Made by a program: the position numbers and the translations under genes. This document shows positions 34,702-41,668 of a DNA stretch of 41,668 bases, piece by piece. Numbering within the stretch: position 1 is the stretch's first letter; each line of letters begins with the position of its first letter. Source of the stretch: Rhizobium sp. 16-488-2b (lineage in GTDB: Bacteria > Pseudomonadota > Alphaproteobacteria > Rhizobiales > Rhizobiaceae); NCBI RefSeq assembly GCF_017741815.1, contig NZ_JAGHMF010000046.1:1-41668 (forward strand), in the 5' to 3' direction. The notes under the pieces are model-generated. The model was given only the letters and a program-made list of their open reading frames with translations, made no database searches and was not told where the DNA came from.

Positions 34702-35001
34702 TCAATATTTCCGCCATGGCGTGGAAGTCGGCCGGTAATACGAGCGGTATCTGATGTGGCGGAGGTAGACTTTGCGCATCAGCGGATCGGCTTTCGCCAT
34801 CATGCGCAAAAGGCCGACAACCACGATCCAGATCGCGAAGCCGAGCGCCGCCGATACCACCGTGAGAACCACGAAAATGAGGATGACCGCTGCAAGCCCG
34901 GTGATCAGCACCAGTTCGCGGTCAGCCCCGAAAAGCAGGGTTGGCCGGGACAGGGCGCGGTGAATCCGCGCCCTCTCCAAACGGCTTTCCTGCTCAGCCA
35001 T
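34702..35001 (-). CDS. trbD: TrbD, VirB3-like inner-membrane protein
   Basis: A 99-residue protein with two adjacent membrane helices in about 30-70 (LVLITGLAAVILIFVVL, ALGFAIWIVVVGLLRMM), typical of VirB3/TrbD. It starts at ATG 35001 inside the end of trbC (8-base overlap). The longer in-frame form to 35121 reads through trbC and is rejected. Confidence 0.92.
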   Translation of the reverse strand: MAEQESRLERARIHRALSRPTLLFGADRELVLITGLAAVILIFVVLTVVSAALGFAIWIVVVGLLRMMAKADPLMRKVYLRHIRYRSYYRPTSTPWRKY

Positions 35002-35362
35002 TAGCCGGTCCCCCAGGGACCGGCTTGAGGGCTTCCACTTGCTCCGGAACGCCGATCGACGCCCCGCCCGCGCCAAACAGGCCGACAATCTGCGTTGCGC
35101 CGAGCAGGATGCCGGCGACAAGGACCACGTACATCAGACGGCGGGCGAAATCGTTCAGCTCGCCACCGAAGATCAGCATGCCGCCAGCAATGGCGACGGC
35201 GGCAAGCGCGATGGCGCCGGCGACCGGCCCGGTGATGGATTCCTGAATCTGTTCAAGCGGACCTTCCCAGGGAAGCCCGCCGCCGCCGCCAGCAAGAGCC
35301 CGTTCGATCATCATCAGTGAAGCGGCAACGAGGCCGAGTAGCGTCAGCAATTTACGCGACAT
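34994..35362 (-). CDS. trbC: TrbC, prepilin (VirB2-like)
   Basis: A 122-residue pilin precursor with signal peptide (MSRKLLTLLGLVAASLMMI...ERALA), a Gly-rich stretch and two hydrophobic helices (PVAGAIALAAVAIAGGMLIF and MYVVLVAGILLGATQIVG). It should be cleaved and possibly cyclised by TraF (7580-8113). ATG 35362 overlaps the trbB stop by 11 bases. Confidence 0.92.
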   Translation of the reverse strand: MSRKLLTLLGLVAASLMMIERALAGGGGGLPWEGPLEQIQESITGPVAGAIALAAVAIAGGMLIFGGELNDFARRLMYVVLVAGILLGATQIVGLFGAGGASIGVPEQVEALKPVPGGPANG

Positions 35363-36344
35363 GGAGTTTTCCCTGTGTTTCAGACTTGTGGTTGCCGATA
35401 GGCGTGATGAGGTATTTCCCGTCGCGGAACCCCTCGACCTTGAGGATTTCCCGAACGACGCGCCCGCCTGGGGCACGTTCGATGGAAACGATCAGATCGA
35501 CCGCCTCCCCGATGACTTCGGGCATCGGTTGGGTGCTGACTTCCGCGACAAGCTGCTCGAGGCGAGTGAGAGCGGCATAGGCATTGTTCGAGTGAACCGT
35601 CGCAATGCCGCCCGGGTGGCCTGTATTCCATGCTTTCAGGAGCGTCAGGGCCGCGCCATCGCGCACCTCGCCCACGATGATACGGTCAGGCCGCAACCGC
35701 ATCGTCGATTTCAGGAGACGGCCCATGTCCACCGTGTCCGTCGTATGCAGGATGACGTGATTTGACGCCGAGCACTGGATTTCGGCGGTGTCCTCAAGGA
35801 TCACCAATCTATGCTCCGGGGTCACGTCGACCAGCTCGCGAATGATCGCGTTGGTGAGCGTCGTCTTGCCCGTACCCGTGCCGCCCGACACCACGATATT
35901 CCACCGATTGGCAATCGCTTCGCGAACGACGGCGATTTGCGCCGCGCTCATGATCCCGTCGGTCATGTACTGGTCGAGCGTGATCAGCATCGATGCGCGC
36001 TTGCGGATCGTGAACATCGGAGAAGGTGCGGCTGGGGGCAAAAGCCCCTCGAAACGATGGCCACCCAGGGGCAGTTCACCAGAGATAATCGGTCGGTCCT
36101 GGTCGACTTCGGTTTTGAGCGCGTGAGCCACGCGGCCAATCACCGCCTCGGCGTCATGGGCGCTCATTTCGCCTGCCGGCTCCATGCCAGCACCAATCCG
36201 CTCGATAAAAAGAGTGCCGTCAGGATTGAGCATGACCTCGACAACCTTGGGGTCATCGAGGGCGGCAAGGATCGTTTTGCCGAGTGCGTCGCGAAGACTG
36301 TTTTCCAGCCTGCGGCGCGATTCCTTCGCTCCGTCCCTGCTCAA
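35352..36344 (-). CDS. trbB: TrbB, VirB11-type secretion ATPase
   Basis: A 330-residue hexameric traffic ATPase. Walker A GGTGTGKT is at 154-161, the Asp box LEDTAEIQ at 183-190, Walker B RIIVGEVRDG at 221-230, and the His box near 250. First gene of the trb operon. The start is TTG at 36344 with no ATG nearby upstream; the N-terminus (SRDGAKESRRRLENSLRDAL) aligns with other TrbB proteins. The upstream gap to the marR-like gene holds possible operators (36381-36487). Confidence 0.94.
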   Translation of the reverse strand: MSRDGAKESRRRLENSLRDALGKTILAALDDPKVVEVMLNPDGTLFIERIGAGMEPAGEMSAHDAEAVIGRVAHALKTEVDQDRPIISGELPLGGHRFEGLLPPAAPSPMFTIRKRASMLITLDQYMTDGIMSAAQIAVVREAIANRWNIVVSGGTGTGKTTLTNAIIRELVDVTPEHRLVILEDTAEIQCSASNHVILHTTDTVDMGRLLKSTMRLRPDRIIVGEVRDGAALTLLKAWNTGHPGGIATVHSNNAYAALTRLEQLVAEVSTQPMPEVIGEAVDLIVSIERAPGGRVVREILKVEGFRDGKYLITPIGNHKSETQGKLHVA

Positions 36345-36594
36345 AAGAAGACCCTCTCGCCATCAAGTCCTATTACAAACCAGTAATTCGGTTACTGAGT
36401 TAGCCAGTAGTATGTGTCAACCCGGCGACAGAGGAAACATGACTCAGGGTGGCGACTTTTACACGGAATCCGAGAGTATGTGACACAGTTGCACCAGACA
36501 CGCAGCATCGCCTAGCCGCTAAAATGCGACTAAGGAGAAGCAGCCCGCCATCAAAACGATGGCTGGACTTTTCTATATGTGAAAGTTAAAACGG
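36345..36594. promoter_or_regulatory. Divergent trbB/marR-like regulatory region with dyads and direct repeat
   Basis: A CAGTAA/TTACTG dyad lies at 36381-36397. A direct repeat AGTATGTG(T/A)CA occurs at 36409-36419 and 36475-36485, and the second copy extends into the palindrome TGTGACACA (36479-36487). This placement suits a MarR-type repressor controlling its own gene and the trb operon. No clear -35/-10 sets can be assigned. Confidence 0.5.
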
Positions 36595-36939
36595 ATGCAA
36601 TCGCACAACCGACTCATTTGGCATCTCGTGAAGCAGATCGTAGAAAACGCCTTTCCGGAGGAAACAGCCGCCTCTCGCTTGCAGCAAGTCGCGGTGCTGT
36701 TGACGATCAATGCCCTGCAAAATCAGCCGGAGCCTTTGACCACTCAGCGACTTGGCGAGATCTACGGCCTCAACGCCTCACAGACGCACAAGCTCGTTAC
36801 CCGGCTGGTCGAGCGCGGCCTGGTCACAAGAGAACAGATTCACAATCGTTTGGGGCGCGGCCATGCGTTTGCACTTCGCCTCGTAGAGACGCCCGAATTG
36901 AAGATATTGCGTGATGCAATACTAAATGAGGGAAATTAA
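36595..36939 (+). CDS. MarR-like winged-helix regulator, 114 aa
   Basis: A 114-residue winged-helix protein with the recognition region LTTQRLGEIYGLNASQTHKLVTRLVERGLVTREQ and a wing (RLGRGHAFALRL). ATG 36595; ribosome binding site is weak. It diverges from trbB and is the first of a two-gene set. It probably controls trb or replication genes, taking the place of the traI/quorum-sensing genes found here in Ti plasmids. This is inference from position. Confidence 0.78.
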   Translation: MQSHNRLIWHLVKQIVENAFPEETAASRLQQVAVLLTINALQNQPEPLTTQRLGEIYGLNASQTHKLVTRLVERGLVTREQIHNRLGRGHAFALRLVETPELKILRDAILNEGN

Positions 36940-36951
36940 ATATAGGAACCA

Positions 36952-37272
36952 ATGACTAAGGCGACCGGAGACAATATTATTCAAGGTCCATGGGACCTTT
37001 GCTTTTACCGATCGTCAACGTTCCGGCCGGCGCATCTAGCGCGTGACCGTGCAATACTTGTGGACCAACTCGCCGTTACGCTCGCGCTCGCCCGAGCGGC
37101 CAACGACTCACTGCCTGTCAAAGTGTCGTTCCTCGTCACGTGCCTGGGCATGGACCACAGTCGTATTCTCTGTGCTCTCGCCCATCTTCTTCAGACCAGC
37201 GTAATCGATCGAGACATGATCGTTTTTGATTGCACTGGCCTCCTGTCTGATACGCGGGAGGGCCGATGTTAG
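36952..37272 (+). CDS. Hypothetical small protein, possible winged-helix, 106 aa
   Basis: ATG 36952 has AGGA 6 bases upstream and lies 12 bases after the MarR-like gene, so they are probably an operon. The 106-residue product begins MTKATGDNIIQGPWDLCFYR. A middle region (SFLVTCLGMDHSRILCALAHLLQTSVIDRD) looks like a winged-helix recognition section. I do not recognise it with certainty. The dyad-rich repC leader follows. Confidence 0.6.
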   Translation: MTKATGDNIIQGPWDLCFYRSSTFRPAHLARDRAILVDQLAVTLALARAANDSLPVKVSFLVTCLGMDHSRILCALAHLLQTSVIDRDMIVFDCTGLLSDTREGRC

Positions 37273-37570
37273 GAACATCGTTACTGGAATATGACCAAAA
37301 CGGAGTAGACTTACGATGGCGCAAGAGATTCGCGCCACGGAGGCCTGCCCCGTAAGCGGACGGGGCTAACACCGTTAGCGTACCTGCGGATCGGTCCTCA
37401 GTTTCATTTTGTCCCGATCCTCAGAAAAAATATGCGGTCCGCACATTGGGATGATCCCAATCCGCAGATTTTCCTAATCGACTTGGACAGGGTTGCCGCG
37501 CCGGAGCGAATCCGGCACAAATACCCAAATCACAATACTGCAATAAAAGGAAACCGTTTGAACTCAGCCC
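37273..37570. repeat. Cluster of dyads in the repC upstream region
   Basis: No gene is seen. Four perfect inverted repeats stand close together: GCCCCGT/ACGGGGC (37347-37366), GCTAAC/GTTAGC (37365-37379), ATTGGGAT/ATCCCAAT (37445-37461, with outer arms TGCGG 37433-37437 and CCGCA 37462-37466) and GCCGGA/TCCGGC (37500-37516). They may be terminators, operator or partition-like sites, or part of the replication control region. None matches the repABC parS consensus GTTNNCNNNNGNNAAC. Confidence 0.5.
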
Positions 37571-37656
37571 AGAAAAGATAAAGGCCCCGAAGCCGAAGCG
37601 ACGGAGCCTATCTTCAAACCCAGGGTCGCCAAACCCCGAGCAGCTTCTGAAACTTG
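37571..37656 (-). ncRNA. incA: Antisense RNA of repC (ctRNA/incA-like)
   Basis: On the minus strand, TTGACA (37685-37690) and TATCTT (37663-37668) are 16 bases apart, giving a start near 37656. The RNA would end in a rho-independent terminator: arms GGCTCCG (37602-37608) and CGGGGCC (37583-37589) pair with one G-U, followed by a T-rich tail (37571-37582). The RNA of about 85 bases covers the repC leader, as in repABC plasmids, where it limits RepC synthesis. Start and end are estimates. Confidence 0.68.
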
Positions 37657-37744
37657 CTCTTGAAGATAGTCTCTCCGGAAAATTTGTCAACCACAAACGC
37701 CGCTTTGGCGAACGGGTCTGCTTTGCCCTGCAACAGGAGATCCT
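37575..37744 (+). promoter_or_regulatory. Switching repC leader (mutually exclusive stems)
   Basis: Segment 2 (CTATCTTCAA, 37608-37617) can pair with segment 1 upstream (AAGATA, 37575-37580, with GGC extension) or with segment 3 downstream (TTGAAGATAG, 37660-37669). Further on, TCTCC (37672-37676) is complementary to GGAGA in the repC ribosome binding site (37736-37740), with a small CGCC/GGCG hairpin between. The antisense RNA could shift this balance and hide the ribosome binding site. Pairings are read directly; the control is inferred from repABC models. Confidence 0.55.
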
Positions 37745-39097
37745 ATGTCAAATCCAACCGGTTTCCGGGCGATGACGCCTGGAATAAACAATGCCCACAC
37801 CCTTGCCGAACAATGGGGCACGCAGACTGCCGTTCAGAAAAAGCGCGCCGTCCTTGCCTTCAACAAAGCATCATCACTGCTTGGGCTCCATGCCCAGGCG
37901 ATCCAGCTCATGAACTGCCTCTTGAGCTTCACCCGCGACTGCGATTGGGAAGCAGACAGCCGCCCCTTGGCCTGGCCAGACAATCAGCGGCTCATGGACG
38001 CACTGAACACGTCGCCCGCAACAGTGAAGCGGACCTTGCGCCGGCTGGCCGAAACTGGCCTGATCGCCTTCAAGGATAGTCCATCAGGGCGCCGCGTCGG
38101 GCGCCGCAATCCGCACTCCGGCAAGATCGAGGTTGAGCGGAGCTACGGGATCGATCTTGCCCCCTTGGGTATCAGGACTCCCGACCTCGAGGCGATGGCC
38201 GAGGCGCAGGAACGCCGTCAGGCTTACACCCGATCCCTGGCACACCAATTCACGCGCGATCGGAAGATGCTGACCTCCTATATCGAGTCCGGCCTTGCCT
38301 ACGATCTTCCCGGCCCATGGCGCGAGTGCGCCGACGAGCTGGACGAGCTTGCCGCTATCAGACGCTGCCGTTGCTCGACGGAACGGCTTGAAGACCTATG
38401 CGAACGTCTCGCGGACGTCCTTGAAAGGGCCCGCACGGCCTATGCCGCCGCCGCCGACAAGTTCGAGGATCAAGCCGCCCGCCCCGCCCCTTCAAGCGCA
38501 GGGCAAGAGGGTCAGAAAGACATGAATATGAGCCCCTTGGGGTTCACCAATGAGCCGCACATACAGAATACAACCGAGAGTCAAATCCATGATTTGTACA
38601 GGGATAAGCGGCGTTCCGCTGACGCGGAACAACTCGATTTGATAGGCGCCGGCTCCGCCGGCGAAGATGGCTTAGGAAATAAGCCTGAGCGAGGCGAAAC
38701 GCCAGAGCAACCGACAAAAGTCGAGGCACGACCGATCGATCCACCAACATTGATGGTGCTTTGCCCGGAATTCGGGCAGTGGATTGTTTCCCGAGGGCGC
38801 GTTACATGGGACGATATAGTTAACGCCGCCGAAAAAGTTGCGAAACCGAGCTTGCAGATCCCGGATTCGACCTGGGCGGCCGCCTGCCGGATGCTTGGCC
38901 GACAAACCGCGGCCGCGGCGGTCGCGTTGATCTACGAGAAACATGAGGATGGACTGATCGATAACCCAGGAGCCTATCTGAACGGGATGCTGTCGAAGGC
39001 GGAAACCGGCCAGCTTCATCTACCGGCCTCCCTCTTCCATTGGCGGAAGCCGCGAAAAGAACGCCGCGCGCCGTCAACCCCGACATACCGAAACTAA
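37745..39097 (+). CDS. repC: RepC, plasmid replication initiator (repABC type)
   Basis: A 450-residue initiator. The N-terminal winged-helix half has NQRLMDALNTSPATVKRTLRRLAETGLIAFKDSPSGRR, and the middle contains the family signature-like FTNEPHIQNTTESQIHDL. The C-terminal half (from about 335) matches RepC (MVLCPEFGQWI, PGAYLNGML). Binds the origin within its own gene. ATG 37745 has AGGAGA. No repA or repB is found upstream in this window, unlike typical repABC operons. Confidence 0.92.
   Translation: MSNPTGFRAMTPGINNAHTLAEQWGTQTAVQKKRAVLAFNKASSLLGLHAQAIQLMNCLLSFTRDCDWEADSRPLAWPDNQRLMDALNTSPATVKRTLRRLAETGLIAFKDSPSGRRVGRRNPHSGKIEVERSYGIDLAPLGIRTPDLEAMAEAQERRQAYTRSLAHQFTRDRKMLTSYIESGLAYDLPGPWRECADELDELAAIRRCRCSTERLEDLCERLADVLERARTAYAAAADKFEDQAARPAPSSAGQEGQKDMNMSPLGFTNEPHIQNTTESQIHDLYRDKRRSADAEQLDLIGAGSAGEDGLGNKPERGETPEQPTKVEARPIDPPTLMVLCPEFGQWIVSRGRVTWDDIVNAAEKVAKPSLQIPDSTWAAACRMLGRQTAAAAVALIYEKHEDGLIDNPGAYLNGMLSKAETGQLHLPASLFHWRKPRKERRAPSTPTYRN
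38520..38640. other. oriV: Candidate oriV in the AT-richer part of repC
   Basis: Origins of repABC plasmids lie in an AT-rich stretch of repC. This stretch is locally AT-rich and carries a perfect dyad, CAAATC-CAT-GATTTG (38582-38596). Placement fits; no iterons are visible and the assignment rests on the family. Confidence 0.4.
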
Positions 39098-39110
39098 GCG
39101 GAGATCCACC

Positions 39111-39626
39111 ATGCAAATGTCGATGCGTTCCGACAACGCAATCAAAATCCTGCTCTATTTGGCCGCGCAGCTCGAGGATCGACTGGTGCCAGTGCCCGAG
39201 CTGGCCTTTGCCGTCTCCATTTCTCCATTTTCCATGCAGACCCTCATCAACGACCTGGCGCAAGCGAACCTCGTTCGCACGACCAGAGGCCGCAACGGTG
39301 GCGTCAAAGCAGTTCGCGACCTGGCGAACGTCCGCGTGTCGGAAGTGATCGCCGTCGGCGAACAGGAAGCGGGATGGAAATTCACCGAATGCGACCGATC
39401 TCCGGACTGCGCGTGCTTTCTCAATGGAAGGTGCTCGCTGCGCAACATGTATCGGCATGTGCAGGAGCAAATCATGGTGATCTTCGAAGGCTACAGCATG
39501 GCGCAATTGCGAAGCGCCGAAACGGATGCCGCGGCGCGTGAACGCGCGGCGTTGTTCCGGAATCGGCAGTGTCCCGAGAAAAGCGACGAAAAGACAAGGC
39601 AGCCCGAAGCGAATGCGATGCCGTAG
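39111..39626 (+). CDS. Rrf2-family regulator, 171 aa
   Basis: A 171-residue winged-helix protein with the Rrf2 pattern: VPVPELAFAVSISPFSMQTLINDLAQANLVRTTRGRNGG. The Cys cluster (CDRSPDCACFLNGRC) may hold an Fe-S cofactor as in NsrR. ATG 39111 has GGAG upstream, 13 bases after repC. The signal sensed and targets are unknown; the neighbouring nuclease-like gene is a candidate. The C-terminal 35 residues are charged and low-complexity. Confidence 0.85.
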   Translation: MQMSMRSDNAIKILLYLAAQLEDRLVPVPELAFAVSISPFSMQTLINDLAQANLVRTTRGRNGGVKAVRDLANVRVSEVIAVGEQEAGWKFTECDRSPDCACFLNGRCSLRNMYRHVQEQIMVIFEGYSMAQLRSAETDAAARERAALFRNRQCPEKSDEKTRQPEANAMP

Positions 39627-39647
39627 GACCGGATCAAAAGGCAGCCA

Positions 39648-40157
39648 ATGATGCAGAAACCAAAAACTTGGGCGTTGGCGCTGATCCTGATCGCGGCCGG
39701 AGCTGTTCAAGCCGAAGCGCAGTCCCGTTCCGGGCTCGTTTCCGTGGCAGATGGCAGCCGGTTCCAGATGCAAGGTTCGAACCTGTGGGTCCGGCTTTAT
39801 GGAATCGAAACCTGTGATCTGGAGCAGAGGGCTTTTTTCAACGGTGTCGGTTGGCCTTGCGGGATCGTCGCTGCAGGATGGCTTACGCAGATCACGTTAG
39901 GCTATGAAATCAAGTGCATAGAGGAAGGATCGGCCGAGTATGCCACGTTTTATGGCCGGTGCTTTTTGCCGAGCGGAGAAGACATTGCCAAGCTTGCATT
40001 GAAACAGGGAATGGCGATTGCCAAGAGAGAGAATGGCGAGCCGATCGAGGAGAGCTATGGTCTGATCGAAGCCGAGGCCAGGGAGAAGAAAGCTGGTCTT
40101 TGGTCTTCAAATTTCCAGAATGGCGGCGTTTTCTATCGGGCACAGACCGCCGATTGA
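39648..40157 (+). CDS. Secreted SNase-like protein, degenerate, 169 aa
   Basis: The signal peptide (about 1-25, ending QAEAQ) predicts export. The body has the thermonuclease-family outline: VRLYGIETCDLEQRAFF in place of the IDAPE segment, then YGRCFLPSGEDIAKLALKQGMAIAK and AREKKAGLWS. The usual acidic active-site pattern is altered (GIETCD), so catalytic activity is doubtful. Four Cys residues could form disulfides. ATG 39648. A second, better-conserved member lies at 9903-10268. Confidence 0.7.
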   Translation: MMQKPKTWALALILIAAGAVQAEAQSRSGLVSVADGSRFQMQGSNLWVRLYGIETCDLEQRAFFNGVGWPCGIVAAGWLTQITLGYEIKCIEEGSAEYATFYGRCFLPSGEDIAKLALKQGMAIAKRENGEPIEESYGLIEAEAREKKAGLWSSNFQNGGVFYRAQTAD

Positions 40158-40379
40158 ACAGTCCTAGATCACGGCAACTGCAGCAGGTTTTTCCGGGCGC
40201 GTTCGGGCCAAGGCCCGACCCGGCTAGCCCCGCCCTGGAGGGGCTTACCAAGCCGATTGTTCCATGCTTGGGGGCATTCCTAAGACCTGCCGGCGTCTCC
40301 GCCGGAGACGCCATCATGTTAGGAAAGCCAACCCCGCCTGTCGATCGTCTCGGCCTTCGGGGGCTATCCGTCGCGCCAA
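40158..40379. terminator. Hairpin-rich convergent gap, probable bidirectional terminator
   Basis: Between convergent genes. Dyads include AGCCCC/GGGGCT (40226-40231, 40240-40245) and a long stem with outer arms TTCCTAA (40277-40283) and TTAGGAA (40319-40325) and inner arms GGCGTCTC (40292-40299) and GAGACGCC (40305-40312). Strong T-runs are lacking, so efficiency is unclear. Confidence 0.45.
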
Positions 40380-40865
40380 TTACCTCCCAAGCCTGTCTTT
40401 AGCCGCTTTGAGTGCCTTTGCGGTGTTCTTTCGCGTGGCCCAATGGATCGCGCCATACCCATCCGCCACACCGAACTGCGCAAACTCTTCTGCATGAAAA
40501 TCGGAGTTGAGTGGGAAGACAAAGGACACGCTGTCACCCACTTCAACGCGCTGTCCGGCGGCGGTATTCCCGAGATGAGCCGGGTCGTGCATTATCATCG
40601 CACTCAACTTCCGGCGAAATGTCCTATCGAACCACCTAGGTCGGGCATAGACCAAACCTATCCGGTTGGGGAGCGGACCGAGATTCAAGGCTTCAATGAA
40701 GAAGTCCGGCCCTATGGGTTCTCGACCCTGCTGGATTATGCTCTTCACGGCCGCCGTTACGCGGAACCGCGGCTTCTGAATCGCATCTCGATATACAGTC
40801 CAACCGGCAACAAACAAGGACACCGCTAGCGCCAGCGCAGAAATGATTAAAGCATAGAATTCCAT
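40380..40865 (-). CDS. Small membrane protein, hypothetical, 161 aa
   Basis: I prefer ATG 40865 (AAGGGG upstream); a TTG at 40895 is also in frame. The N-terminus is one membrane helix (MEFYALIISALALAVSLFVAG), followed by a soluble domain of about 130 residues with FFIEALNLGPLPNRIGLVY and SVSFVFPLNSD, suggesting a beta-rich fold. Family unknown. It lies 17 bases after the Rap1a-like gene on the same strand, so the two may be co-transcribed. Confidence 0.6.
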   Translation of the reverse strand: MEFYALIISALALAVSLFVAGWTVYRDAIQKPRFRVTAAVKSIIQQGREPIGPDFFIEALNLGPLPNRIGLVYARPRWFDRTFRRKLSAMIMHDPAHLGNTAAGQRVEVGDSVSFVFPLNSDFHAEEFAQFGVADGYGAIHWATRKNTAKALKAAKDRLGR

Positions 40866-40882
40866 GTACCACGCCCCTTCGG

Positions 40883-41263
40883 TCAATTCTGGCAAGGATA
40901 CTCGTATTGGAGGATGACGATCGCAGCGGCAAACCAGTTGTCTGCCAGAGATGCCGGCATTGCCTTCATGTCGTCTACCATGCGGACATAAAGCCTCATG
41001 AAGTCGCCTACGGTCGCATCTTCAGGTGCGCACACGCGGGGAAGTCCATTCAATGTTTGTGTGTTTCGTAATGTAATGAATGAACCAAGGCAGTAGCCAG
41101 CCTCGAACGTGCTTGCCGTTGCAGTTGGATCATCGATTTTGAGCACGATCTCGCGGCACCAATCCCGCATCTCGATCGCTGTTGCAGCCTGCGCTTCGCC
41201 GGCGGCCGACAATGACCAGATCGCCGCTGCCGTACCAAGAAGCTTGGAAATTGCGCGCTTCAT
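40883..41263 (-). CDS. Rap1a/Tai-like secreted protein, 126 aa
   Basis: The signal peptide (about 1-26, ending GEAQA) precedes a domain with conserved Cys pattern: MRDWCREIV, TFEAGYCLGSFI, LPRVCAPEDATVGDFMRLY and YEYPC. This matches the outline of Rap1a/Tai immunity proteins, which are periplasmic four-Cys proteins. No T6SS effector is nearby, so an immunity role here is not shown. ATG 41263 has GGAGGGGG upstream. Confidence 0.65.
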   Translation of the reverse strand: MKRAISKLLGTAAAIWSLSAAGEAQAATAIEMRDWCREIVLKIDDPTATASTFEAGYCLGSFITLRNTQTLNGLPRVCAPEDATVGDFMRLYVRMVDDMKAMPASLADNWFAAAIVILQYEYPCQN

Positions 41264-41668
41264 GTTCCCCCTCCACGATATTACCGTCCACCTCGACCTT
41301 GATGGAGCGTGATCGGCGCAAAATTGGTCAGCACCAACATACACAGAACCGCTTGCCGGGGGCAGTCGGTCCCGGTTTCCGCCCTTCGGGCGGCGCTATA
41401 CTAAACCTCCTGCGGCTGCCCTGTTAAACCGGTCAAGCGGCGCGCGAACTGGCGCCGGCCGCTGCGCTGCCTTCGCCTGGTATGCTCATTGTTTGATTTG
41501 GGAGGGGAAAGAGGGCGCTGCCCCCTCTCCCCTGCAAGCCGAAAACCGGCATCCCCCATCCTTCCCTCTATCATGGCGCCGGCCAGGTCCGGCCCTCATT
41601 CATTCGGTGCAGGACGCGCGGATCTCGCTGACGCGGATTCGCGCGCCCCTTCGGGGTGGGTGGTCCCC
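41264..41668. other. Right edge, no supported gene
   Basis: Over 400 bases without a convincing gene. A CCGCCC-TTC-GGGCGG hairpin lies near 41380-41394, and a CCCC-TTC-GGGG dyad lies close to the right end. An open minus-strand stretch at the extreme right edge could be the end of a gene outside the window but is too short to call. Confidence 0.4.

Noticed and set aside
37365..37379. parS partition site
   Set aside because: Dyad GCTAAC/GTTAGC does not match the repABC parS consensus.
38820..39773. 317-codon minus-strand frame over repC and the Rrf2-like gene
   Set aside because: It covers two supported genes on the other strand.
41574..41668. Start of a plus-strand or end of a minus-strand gene at the right edge
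   Set aside because: Under 35 codons with no domain or ribosome binding site; cannot be judged at the window edge.
1..41668. CRISPR, tRNA, rRNA, insertion sequences
   Set aside because: No regular direct repeats, no tRNA-like or rRNA-like sequence and no transposase were found by eye.

Overview
The window looks like the backbone of a conjugative plasmid (or closely related mobile replicon) of a GC-rich alphaproteobacterium, most likely Hyphomicrobiales (the Rhizobium/Agrobacterium/Ochrobactrum/Mesorhizobium group). The evidence is gene content and order: a Ti-type DNA-processing module (traG-traD-traC divergent from traA-traF-traB-traH), a complete IncP/Ti-type mating-pair module in the exact order trbB-C-D-E-J-K-L-F-G-H-I, and a RepC-type initiator with an apparent antisense RNA in its leader. 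I see no rRNA, tRNA, transposase, integrase or CRISPR array.

Layout. 1-882: a 54-aa ORF, hairpins and a small gene downstream of traG. 884-10741: DNA processing. The oriT candidate lies in the traC/traA gap, just upstream of the relaxase-helicase TraA, which appears to start at TTG 3510. TraA is followed by TraF, TraB, TraH, a staphylococcal-nuclease-like protein and a hypothetical protein, tightly coupled. 10916-25599: accessory island between tra and trb. It holds (a) a plus-strand operon of an excisionase-like HTH, a PLD-SNF2 helicase fusion, an Eco57I-like adenine methyltransferase and a small GGCT-like protein; (b) a convergent minus-strand operon of an RHH regulator, a second adenine methyltransferase and a PD-(D/E)XK-like nuclease; (c) a three-gene minus-strand operon of a GIY-YIG protein, a DPDNG-motif protein and an HTH-GIY-YIG protein; (d) an XRE regulator with a coupled small gene. 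25614-36344: trb type IV secretion genes plus a lipoprotein and two small genes after trbI. 36345-37744: a regulatory region with a MarR-like gene, a second small gene and a leader rich in dyads. 37745-39097: repC. 39111-41263: an Rrf2-like regulator, a degenerate nuclease-like secreted protein, a small membrane protein and a Rap1a/Tai-like secreted protein. The last 400 bases hold no gene I can support.

How it works together: TraA with TraC/TraD would nick oriT and unwind the strand, TraG would couple it to the Trb channel, and TraF would mature the TrbC pilin. RepC would start replication, with the antisense RNA limiting its expression. The island is best read as stacked anti-phage or restriction-type cargo. 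The parts most likely to be undescribed are the PLD-SNF2/methylase/GGCT-like operon, which resembles a stripped-down DISARM, and the GIY-YIG/DPDNG/GIY-YIG operon. No repA/repB partition genes and no traI/traR/traM quorum-sensing genes are present in the window, unlike the Ti-plasmid arrangement that the rest of the backbone follows.
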